Below are positions 1-5,443 of a DNA stretch of 5,443 bases, in pieces. Origin of the DNA: Methanomassiliicoccales archaeon PtaB.Bin134 (GTDB lineage: Archaea; Thermoplasmatota; Thermoplasmata; Methanomassiliicoccales; UBA472). The number at the start of each line of letters is the position of its first letter. Positions within the stretch are counted from its first letter, which is position 1. Location of the stretch: positions 1 to 5,443 of the forward strand of contig MVPZ01000142.1 of assembly GCA_002067045.1 (NCBI GenBank), given 5' to 3'. Below the pieces are notes generated by a model. The model was not told the DNA's origin. It saw only the letters and a program-made list of their open reading frames with translations, and did no database searches. The position numbers were made by a program, and so were the translations under genes.

Positions 1-51
1 GTCATATAATTCTCGATTCATTTTTTGAAATTAGTATTCACCCAGGTAGAA

Positions 52-59
52 TTAAATAC
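52..59 (+). promoter_or_regulatory. TATA box of the giant surface-protein gene
   Basis: TTAAATAC fits the archaeal TATA consensus. Its centre is near 55.5, so transcription should start around 80-83, giving a leader of about 12-15 bases that still includes the AGGTG ribosome binding site. Purine-rich AGGTAGA just upstream could act as a BRE. Position and spacing are the only evidence. Confidence 0.5.
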
Positions 60-83
60 GCTGGCCTTCTGCCTTGGTATAAA

Positions 84-88
84 AGGTG
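84..88 (+). promoter_or_regulatory. Shine-Dalgarno site deciding the start of the giant gene
   Basis: AGGTG pairs with the conserved archaeal 16S rRNA 3' end and lies six bases before ATG 95, an ideal distance. The alternative in-frame start, GTG at 86, overlaps this site and would have no ribosome binding site of its own, so ATG 95 is preferred. Confidence 0.75.
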
Positions 89-94
89 GGAGAG

Positions 95-3000
95 ATGCTG
101 GGGAAGAAGAGGGCGTCCCTCTGGATACTGCCGGTCCTTGCTGCAGCCCTGCTGCTGGCAGTCCCTGCGTCAGTTCCTATGACGGGGGTTCCCGAGGTCA
201 ACGATTCTACCTCTTCCGCCGTCCCCTACGGTGTTGAGACCATCTTCTCAGAGGGAACCATCTTCGATTCTCATCGTGAGGGCCTTGACCTGCCCGATGG
301 CATAAGGGACATGGCCTTGGGGGAGCTGGACGGGGATGGCATCACGGATGTGGCCGTCGCCAATGCAACTACCATCCTCATCTACCATGGGCTAGGGGAC
401 GGCATCCTTGGCTCCACCCCCTTGGCCCTGACCCACGGGGGCATGGACGACATTCGGAGCCTGGCCATCGGAGACCTGGACGGGGATGGAAAGGACGATG
501 TGGCCGCAGCCTATACCGACATAAACGGAGAAAATCCCAAGGTGACCCTGTTCTACCAGAGCTCCGGCTTCAGCACAGCGCTGGACGTAAGCACCTTTCC
601 CGATCCTCAGCAGGTGGTCATAGGTCACTTCGAGGGATCTGGCTACAACGATCTGGCGGTGGCCTGCCGTGGAGACCCGAGCGAGAGCATCGACGCCACC
701 ATCTCCCTTATCCGATGGCCCTTCACCCAGGCGTATCACCAGGTCCAGATCAGCGTTCCCCAGCTGACCCATTTGACCTACCTAGCCCCAGGATACGACG
801 GTTCGGACGCACGCATCGACCTCATCGCGGGAGAACTGGGCGGCGATAGGGTCCTGGTCCTGACCCAGCCCGCCACCTTCTCCTCAGCATGGAGCTCGAG
901 GATGGTGGAGATCGGAGGATCGCTAGCTGGCATCCAGGTGGTGAACCTCACGGGCAATGGGCCCAGGGACCTCGTTATCATCAACTCAGGTGAGGACCGG
1001 GTGGAGATCCGGGCCAATCCTGGCTCAGGGATCCCTACATCGGCCACCGCCATCGTTGACGGCTTGGGAGGTGCCGTGGCCATGTCCTTCGGGGGCCTCT
1101 CCGGCTCTAGCCTCCCCGACCTCGCACTGGTCTCAGAGGACGATAGCTGCCGAGTGTACACCAATGAGGGGGGTTTGGTGGACGCGGACTACGAACACCG
1201 CTTCCCCGTGGATGATGCTCCGGCGAAGGTGCTCACGCTCGATCACGGCTCAAGTGCCAAAGGCATCTACGTCCTATCGAACGGAGCGGCAGGAGACGCT
1301 CCTTCGCTTACCTTCTACGCGTACGTCAACGGGACCGTCGGCAATGCCGATGTGAACGTCTTCCGTGAGGGTGGAAGGTTCACCGAGCTTTGTGCTGGTA
1401 ACCTCTCCTTCTATGCCGTGGTGGCCATCGTGGAGGGGGAGGACCGGGTCTTGATCTATGACGTCAGCGGAGATGTCCAGGCGACCCTTCCCGCTCAGGC
1501 GGGCCCGTGCGGGCTGTTCATCGGTGATCTGGACGGCGATGGCACCGGCGACCTGGCGGTCCTGAACGGGGAAGCGGGGACCGTCAGCGTTTTCAGGGGC
1601 GGCAGCGGCATAATGGCCAAGAAGGCTCCGGATGCCATCGTCACGCTGGGCCTGACGTCCCCCCGGTCCATGTGCGGAGGGGTGGTTGGGGCGCTCGGCG
1701 AGAGCGTACTGGTGGTCGGCGGCCGTGATGGCCTGGAGATCATATACCATCCTCTGTCCACGCCCGTCCTGGAAAGGGCCGGGGCGAGCACGGTAGGGAA
1801 CCGCACGGCCGTGTCCACGGGCAAGATAGCGTCCACGTCCGTGGGTGGGGGGATCGCGGCCCTCAACAGTGATACGGGACGCGTAGAGATATACCTCGTG
1901 AAGGGGTCCCCCTCGATAGGGGACTGCTTCCCCGATACCCCCAGTGCCTGGCTCAACATGGTGGGCCGCGCGCCCACCTCCGTGACCGTGGGGGATTTCA
2001 ACGGCGACGGGCGGGATGATGTGGCGGCAGGTTCGGCCTTGGGGCAGGTGAGGGTGTTCCTGAACAGCGCCCTGGGGTTCTACAGCGACACCCCAGCGTC
2101 CAGCACTGCGTTCCTCGCGGGAGCTGTTTCTAATCTGAGCAGCGCCGACCTCAACGACGACGGGCTTGACGATATCTCCGTAGGATACTCGTCCATCTCC
2201 CAGGTAGGTCTCCTCCTGAGCACGGGGAGCTCGTTCTCCAACAACATCAACCTCTCCGCCGGTGGGAGGGCGGCGGGGATATTCGCAGGGGACATGAACG
2301 GGGACCGGCGGGACGACCTTGTAGCCTCCTCGTCGTCCTGCAGTGCGCTGAGCTTGTGGTTCCAGAGGGACCTTGCCCCCTCGCCCCAGGTGTGGATCTC
2401 TGACCTCACCCCCGCAGAGGGAACCCTCATGGCCTTCGATGCCAGCAACAGCACGGATTCCTTCTCCGACCGGTCCTCTCTGGCGTACCTCTGGGACTTC
2501 GGTGACGGTAACACCTCCGTGGCCGCCAGCGGGCATCATGCCTACGGCGCCAACGGCTCCTACGACGGCTACCTGGAGGTCACTGACAGGGCAGGGATGA
2601 GGGGGCGGGCGGAGTTCCACGTCGTTGTCGAGGATTCCGGGCCCATAGCGGCCGCGCACCTGTCCTCCTCGACCATCCATGAGGGAGGTCTCATCGGCTT
2701 CTTCGACGACTCCTCGTCCTTCCCAGATAGAATAACAAATTACCTATGGGACTTCGGAGACTCCAGCCCGGCGGTGACGACGCGTGATGCGGAGCACCGC
2801 TACCTGACCAAGGGCACGTATGTGGTCACTCATATGGTCTGGGATGAGGACGGCGATGTCAGCACGACGAACGTCTCCGTGGTGGTCCAGGACCTGCCAC
2901 CGGTGGCCTCGTTCAGCTCGCCAAAGTACACCTTCTCCGAAGGTGAGCCCGTCCTCTTCACCGATGCCTCCTACGCCTACGACGGCATCGCCTCCTGGTC

Positions 3001-4513
3001 GTGGGACCTTGGGGACGGACGGGTGCTCACATCTCAGAACGTCACCTTATCGTACCCCGGTCCGGGACAGTTCATCGTAACGCTTACCATCACCGACCGG
3101 GAGGGGCTGGCCTCCTCGTTCAACCGCACCATCACAGTGCTGGGGACCGATCCCGGGGCGGGGGAGCTGCTCACCGTGGCGGGAGGCGTTAGCTTCCTCA
3201 TGGACGAGCCCATCACCTTCCGGGTCTCGGCTTGGCCATCCTACCTGCCGATCGTCAGGTACGCCTGGGACCTTGACCACGACCCCTCGTCTGGGTTCAA
3301 GGAGACCCCGGGCATCTCGATCAATCAGACCACCTGCTCGTTCCCGGCACCCGGAGAGTACCGGGTGTGCGTGCGCATATATGATGCCAACTCGTTCACC
3401 GAGCGCTTCCTGACAGTGGCCATAAACAACGTCCCGCCCACCGCCAAGTTCGTCGGTCAGATCTCAGGTGCAGGGCAGGTGACGTTCGACGGGAGCGGCA
3501 GCTTGGACTCGACCACAGACGTCTCCGGGCTGGAGTACCGATGGTTCTTTGGTGATGGCAGCGGCTGGACCCCGTGGTCGAACGTCAGCGATGCGTCGCA
3601 CCAGTACTCGACGGACGGCATCTACCAGACATCTCTGGAGGTGCGGGACCGATGGGGGGAGGTGGACTCCGCGACCCTCAATATCATCGTAGATACCAGC
3701 CCGCCCTCCATCGATCTGGACGACGCCACGGTGCTGACCGAGGCCTATGCGGGAGTGGATACGGTGGTCCGAGTGAAGGTCACCGACGTCTCACACGTAG
3801 AACGTGTCCTCCTTGTCTACGAGTGCGGGGAGATCAACGGGGCGCTGGTGATGAGCAGGATCGCCGGGACCGACAGCTACGTGGCCACCATCCCTGGCCT
3901 ACCCTGGACCGGCACTCTAAGCTATCATGTCGAGGCAGAGGACGCGAGTGGGCATAGTTCTCTGTCCGCGACCTTGAACGTTCGGGTGGTGGAGAGGCCG
4001 GACAGCACATGGATTCTGACGATGGCAGCGGCAGCGGCGGTCGCCGTCGCGCTACTCTTGCTGTACTACCGGAGGACCACCATGGTGGTCGATGAGGTGT
4101 TCATGATATACCGTGACGGTAACCTCATGGCCCATCAGACCAGGAGGCTGAAGCCGGGAATGGACGATCAGATCATGGGCAGCATGCTGGTGGCCATCCA
4201 GGACTTCGTAAGGGACTCCTTCAAGGAAGAGGCCTCCACCGGACTGAACCGGATGGACTTCGGGGAGAAGAAGGTCCTGGTGGAAAAAGGGGAGAACATC
4301 TACCTGGCGGTGGTGCTCCATGGCAAGCGCGAGGGGAGGGTGCCTCACATCATGAGGCAGGCCATCGCCCATGCCGAGGAACGTTTCTCCGAGACCCTCT
4401 CCGATTGGGACGGGGATATGGAAAAGGTGAGGGGTATCAACGAAGAGGCCAGCAGGCTCCTGCGGGGAAGCGTCCTGGACCTCGCCCCCATGGAGAAGGG
4501 GGAAGGCTTGTAG
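95..4513 (+). CDS. Giant single-pass surface protein: FG-GAP beta-propellers, five PKD domains, TM helix, cytosolic alpha/beta domain
   Basis: Seen: 1472 residues from ATG 95. Residues 1-25 form a signal peptide (KKR, hydrophobic core 9-24, possible cleavage after A25). About 14 FG-GAP/VCBS-like repeats span 70-760, with good acidic loops at D79, D129, D480, N636, N687 and N735. PKD domains follow with core tryptophans at W800, W885, W970, W1058 and W1150, then an Ig-like domain near 1203-1295. A membrane helix at 1307-1325 ends in YYRR, which fits an extracellular N-terminus and cytosolic C-terminus. Residues 1331-1472 would be cytosolic. At least a dozen N-x-S/T sequons lie in the outer part. 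Family knowledge: FG-GAP loops bind calcium; PKD domains serve as stalks or protein/glycan-binding modules. Inference: a cell-surface adhesin or receptor that passes a signal inward. The start is set by AGGTG at 84-88, six bases before ATG 95; the in-frame GTG at 86 lies inside that site. It appears monocistronic. Ligand and partner are unknown. Confidence 0.93.
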   Translation: MLGKKRASLWILPVLAAALLLAVPASVPMTGVPEVNDSTSSAVPYGVETIFSEGTIFDSHREGLDLPDGIRDMALGELDGDGITDVAVANATTILIYHGLGDGILGSTPLALTHGGMDDIRSLAIGDLDGDGKDDVAAAYTDINGENPKVTLFYQSSGFSTALDVSTFPDPQQVVIGHFEGSGYNDLAVACRGDPSESIDATISLIRWPFTQAYHQVQISVPQLTHLTYLAPGYDGSDARIDLIAGELGGDRVLVLTQPATFSSAWSSRMVEIGGSLAGIQVVNLTGNGPRDLVIINSGEDRVEIRANPGSGIPTSATAIVDGLGGAVAMSFGGLSGSSLPDLALVSEDDSCRVYTNEGGLVDADYEHRFPVDDAPAKVLTLDHGSSAKGIYVLSNGAAGDAPSLTFYAYVNGTVGNADVNVFREGGRFTELCAGNLSFYAVVAIVEGEDRVLIYDVSGDVQATLPAQAGPCGLFIGDLDGDGTGDLAVLNGEAGTVSVFRGGSGIMAKKAPDAIVTLGLTSPRSMCGGVVGALGESVLVVGGRDGLEIIYHPLSTPVLERAGASTVGNRTAVSTGKIASTSVGGGIAALNSDTGRVEIYLVKGSPSIGDCFPDTPSAWLNMVGRAPTSVTVGDFNGDGRDDVAAGSALGQVRVFLNSALGFYSDTPASSTAFLAGAVSNLSSADLNDDGLDDISVGYSSISQVGLLLSTGSSFSNNINLSAGGRAAGIFAGDMNGDRRDDLVASSSSCSALSLWFQRDLAPSPQVWISDLTPAEGTLMAFDASNSTDSFSDRSSLAYLWDFGDGNTSVAASGHHAYGANGSYDGYLEVTDRAGMRGRAEFHVVVEDSGPIAAAHLSSSTIHEGGLIGFFDDSSSFPDRITNYLWDFGDSSPAVTTRDAEHRYLTKGTYVVTHMVWDEDGDVSTTNVSVVVQDLPPVASFSSPKYTFSEGEPVLFTDASYAYDGIASWSWDLGDGRVLTSQNVTLSYPGPGQFIVTLTITDREGLASSFNRTITVLGTDPGAGELLTVAGGVSFLMDEPITFRVSAWPSYLPIVRYAWDLDHDPSSGFKETPGISINQTTCSFPAPGEYRVCVRIYDANSFTERFLTVAINNVPPTAKFVGQISGAGQVTFDGSGSLDSTTDVSGLEYRWFFGDGSGWTPWSNVSDASHQYSTDGIYQTSLEVRDRWGEVDSATLNIIVDTSPPSIDLDDATVLTEAYAGVDTVVRVKVTDVSHVERVLLVYECGEINGALVMSRIAGTDSYVATIPGLPWTGTLSYHVEAEDASGHSSLSATLNVRVVERPDSTWILTMAAAAAVAVALLLLYYRRTTMVVDEVFMIYRDGNLMAHQTRRLKPGMDDQIMGSMLVAIQDFVRDSFKEEASTGLNRMDFGEKKVLVEKGENIYLAVVLHGKREGRVPHIMRQAIAHAEERFSETLSDWDGDMEKVRGINEEASRLLRGSVLDLAPMEKGEGL
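302..2374 (+). repeat. Fourteen FG-GAP/VCBS-like protein repeats (two putative seven-bladed propellers)
   Basis: Within the giant gene, a unit of 44-55 residues recurs: a loop of type G-D-L-D-G-D-G-x-x-D, then a hydrophobic strand, then a strand resembling VxVF or VEIY. I place the loop centres near residues 79, 129, 180, 235, 286, 336, 383, 436, 480, 533, 579, 636, 687 and 735. Full or near-full calcium-type loops are at 79, 129, 480, 636 and 687; 735 has NGDRRDD; the others are degenerate. The unit also shows in DNA: the same 14 bases, ctggacggggatgg, occur at 326-339 and 476-489. Fourteen units match two consecutive seven-bladed propellers. That count includes weak units at 383, 436, 533 and 579, so it is an inference. 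Confidence 0.8.
2384..3694 (+). repeat. Five tandem PKD (Ig-like) domains
   Basis: Within the giant gene, residues 764-1200 hold five units with the PKD hallmark (aromatic or tryptophan, Asp, Phe/Leu, Gly-Asp-Gly). They are WDFGDGN at 800, WDFGDSS at 885, WDLGDGR at 970, WDLDHDP at 1058 and WFFGDGS at 1150. Spacing is 85, 85, 88 and 92 residues, the usual PKD length. Inter-domain linkers resemble VVxDxxPxA (846-850, 932-937, 1113-1116). Unit 4 replaces Gly-Asp-Gly with Asp-His-Asp, and unit 5 replaces the WD pair with WF. A further beta-rich domain starting at PPSI (1203) lacks the PKD motif. The likely role is a rigid stalk that lifts the propellers off the membrane, possibly with binding function. 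Confidence 0.88.
4082..4510 (+). other. Cytosolic C-terminal domain of the giant protein, profilin-like (longin/roadblock-type) fold suspected
   Basis: Residues 1330-1472 follow the membrane helix. By eye the order is: strand VDEVFMIYRDG (1332-1342), strand NLMAHQTRR (1343-1351), long helix DDQIMGSMLVAIQDFVRDSF (1357-1376), strand pair MDFGEKKVLVEKG (1387-1399) and NIYLAVVLHG (1401-1410), then helix PHIMRQAIAHAEERFSETL (1417-1435). A charged tail starts at DWDGD (1437-1441). This beta-beta-alpha-beta-beta-alpha order matches longin and roadblock/LC7-like domains, which in other systems bind small GTPases or form dimers. I recall similar tails on other archaeal membrane proteins but cannot name a family. 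The fold is inferred, not demonstrated. Confidence 0.5.
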
Positions 4514-4644
4514 GATGGCGATCGAGCATCTAAGTGACAGGTCCTTCCCTCGTTCTCGTGTGCCCCCAAGGTATGGATTCTCCCCCACCGTCCACCCTTT
4601 CCCCTGCTGACAACATTAATATGCGACCTCCCTGTTGAACTCTC
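4514..4644 (+). other. Intergenic spacer between the giant gene and the DUF92 gene
   Basis: These 131 bases carry no coding signal that I can support. The middle (about 4540-4607) is rich in pyrimidines, with several C runs and CCTTTCCCC near 4597. There is no clear T-run or strong hairpin, so no terminator is called for the upstream gene. The 3' part holds the TATA box of the next gene. Confidence 0.7.
4615..4622 (+). promoter_or_regulatory. TATA box of the DUF92 gene, implying a leaderless transcript
   Basis: ATTAATAT is the only AT-rich block in a C-rich spacer. Its centre is about 26-27 bases before ATG 4645, the usual TATA-to-start-site distance in archaea, so the transcript would begin at or next to the start codon. 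No Shine-Dalgarno-like sequence lies between it and the ATG, which agrees with leaderless translation. Confidence 0.65.
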
Positions 4645-5373
4645 ATGCTGAGCCTGGAAAGCCTGGCCGTAGTGCTGGCATTATGTGCAGTGCTGTCGGT
4701 CCTCTCCTACTGGTTCGGCCTTCTGACCTTGAGCGGCTCCATAGCTTCCTTCCTGGTGGGAATAGTCATCGGAGGGCTGGGCTCCATAGGCTGGCTTCTC
4801 ACATTAATCGTGTTCACCTTCATGGGGTTCTTCGTCACCAAGTTCCGGTTCCAGATCAAGGAAACCAAGGGCCTCCAGGAGGGGAAGAAGGGGGAGAGGA
4901 CGTACCGCAATGTCCTCGCGAACGGGCTGGTGCCGGCGGCGGTGGCCGTCATATCCTTCCTCCTGGGAGAGCAGGAGTCGACCCTGGCATCCATAGCCTA
5001 CATATCCTCGATAGCGGTGGCCGCCGCTGACACTACGGCCAGCGAGCTAGGTGTCCTGTCAGATCGGGCATACCTCATAACGACCGGAAAGCGGGTACCG
5101 CCGGGGACCGACGGGGGAGTGTCCGTCCTGGGCACATCGTGGAGCATCGTGGCCTCCATCGCCGCGTCCTATGTAGGCTGGCTCTTCGCCTTCCAGCAGC
5201 TTTTCGATCCCCTGCTCGTCATCCCGGTGGTGATCGGCGTGGCCGGATGCATGATGGACAGCCTTATAGGGGCCACGCTGGAGCGGCGGGGGATGGTAGG
5301 GAAGCTGCAGAACAACATCATGTCCATGGCCTTCGGGGGCGCCGTCGCCGCCGCCATATATGTTCTCCTGTGA
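4645..5373 (+). CDS. DUF92 / TIGR00297 family integral membrane protein (VTE6-like)
   Basis: Seen: 242 residues with seven or eight hydrophobic stretches (roughly 5-25, 30-48, 49-65, 93-108, 115-130, 162-184, 188-206, 225-242). Conserved family blocks are recognisable: KETKG (72-76) in a basic loop, RNVLANGLVPA (88-98), AAADTTASELG (126-136), PGTDGGVS (153-160), and DSLIGATLERRG (205-216). Length is normal for archaeal members and both ends look intact. Family knowledge: the plant member VTE6 is a phytyl-phosphate kinase that makes phytyl diphosphate; most archaeal members are uncharacterised. Inference: it may phosphorylate a prenyl phosphate, for example in salvage of geranylgeranyl chains for ether lipids, with acidic residues D129, E134, D156 and D205 as candidates for metal or nucleotide binding. 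The start is supported by a TATA box 26-27 bases upstream and by the lack of a ribosome binding site. Family assignment is firm; substrate is not. Confidence 0.92.
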   Translation: MLSLESLAVVLALCAVLSVLSYWFGLLTLSGSIASFLVGIVIGGLGSIGWLLTLIVFTFMGFFVTKFRFQIKETKGLQEGKKGERTYRNVLANGLVPAAVAVISFLLGEQESTLASIAYISSIAVAAADTTASELGVLSDRAYLITTGKRVPPGTDGGVSVLGTSWSIVASIAASYVGWLFAFQQLFDPLLVIPVVIGVAGCMMDSLIGATLERRGMVGKLQNNIMSMAFGGAVAAAIYVLL

Positions 5374-5390
5374 AGCGGCCAAGGAAATCC

Positions 5391-5398
5391 TTTTATAC
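5391..5398 (+). promoter_or_regulatory. TATA box for the gene starting at 5423
   Basis: TTTTATAC, preceded by GGAAA at 5383-5387 as a plausible BRE, lies 17 bases after the DUF92 stop codon. Its centre is about 28 bases before ATG 5423, which again predicts a leaderless or near-leaderless transcript. The T-run could also help end the upstream transcript. Confidence 0.65.
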
Positions 5399-5422
5399 AA
5401 CCGCCCTATTCTGAGCTTTGGT

Positions 5423-5443
5423 ATGACGGCCATAGCGGCGGGG
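5423..5443 (+). CDS. Start of a third gene, cut by the window edge
   Basis: An ATG followed by open codons reads MTAIAAG up to the window end. Seven residues are too few to recognise a product. The call rests on the well-placed TATA box about 28 bases upstream and on the gene-poor 49-base gap that otherwise follows the DUF92 gene. No ribosome binding site is visible, so it would be leaderless. If a stop or no coding signal follows just beyond the edge, the call fails. Confidence 0.5.

Noticed and set aside
79..84. TATAAAA as the promoter of the giant gene
   Set aside because: Transcription would begin near 105-108, after ATG 95, and no in-frame ATG or GTG follows close by that would keep the signal peptide. 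The box at 52-59 fits the visible start and ribosome binding site better.
86..88. GTG 86 as the start codon of the giant gene
   Set aside because: It lies inside the AGGTG ribosome binding site and has none of its own. ATG 95 sits at ideal spacing and gives a cleaner signal-peptide N-terminus.
25..237. A 70-codon plus-strand frame overlapping the start of the giant gene
   Set aside because: Most of it is out of frame with the strongly supported gene, and it shows no domain, no ribosome binding site and no protein-like composition.
326..489. Identical 14-base stretches at 326-339 and 476-489 as a mobile-element or recombination repeat
   Set aside because: Both encode the same LDGDG calcium-loop motif of adjacent FG-GAP units in the same frame, so protein-repeat constraint explains them.
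1274..2680. A 468-codon open frame on the minus strand inside the giant gene
   Set aside because: It is antisense to a clearly coding, repeat-structured protein. Its translation is rich in G, R, P, H and V with no recognisable domain, as expected for the complement of GC-rich coding DNA, and it has no promoter or ribosome binding site that I can see.
4052..4588. A 178-codon minus-strand frame over the end of the giant gene and the spacer
   Set aside because: It runs mainly antisense to the conserved-looking cytosolic domain, with a histidine- and glycine-rich translation typical of a shadow frame.
4514..4610. A terminator hairpin or small RNA in the pyrimidine-rich spacer
   Set aside because: I could find only weak four-base pairings (GATG with CATC near 4514-4531) and no T-run behind them, so nothing beyond base composition supports it.

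Overview
The window reads as chromosomal DNA from a GC-rich archaeon, most plausibly a Thermoplasmatota lineage such as Methanomassiliicoccales or a relative. This is inference. It rests on archaeal TATA-type promoters about 27 bases ahead of start codons, apparently leaderless genes, frequent AGG (Arg) and ATA (Ile) codons, a very large FG-GAP/PKD surface protein, and an archaeal-type DUF92 membrane protein. No rRNA, tRNA, CRISPR array, insertion sequence or phage gene was seen. All genes lie on the + strand.

Layout: 1-94 is an AT-rich promoter and leader region. 95-4513 encodes one giant protein of 1472 residues: signal peptide, about 14 FG-GAP/VCBS-like repeats (enough for two seven-bladed beta-propellers), five PKD domains, one further Ig-like domain, a single membrane helix, and a cytoplasmic alpha/beta domain of about 110 residues plus a charged tail. 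4514-4644 is a pyrimidine-rich spacer ending in a TATA box. 4645-5373 encodes a 242-residue DUF92 (TIGR00297) multi-spanning membrane protein, related to the plant phytyl-phosphate kinase VTE6. 5374-5422 is a short spacer with another TATA box, and 5423-5443 is probably the first seven codons of a third gene.

The genes look independently transcribed: the second and third each have their own promoter placed to start transcription at or very near the ATG, while the first has a short leader with a Shine-Dalgarno site. No functional link between the surface protein and the DUF92 protein can be shown from sequence; both are membrane proteins. The most interesting object is the giant protein. Its layout (extracellular propellers and Ig-like stalk, one membrane helix, small cytosolic domain of possible longin/roadblock-like fold) resembles an integrin-like receptor rather than a passive surface-layer adhesin.
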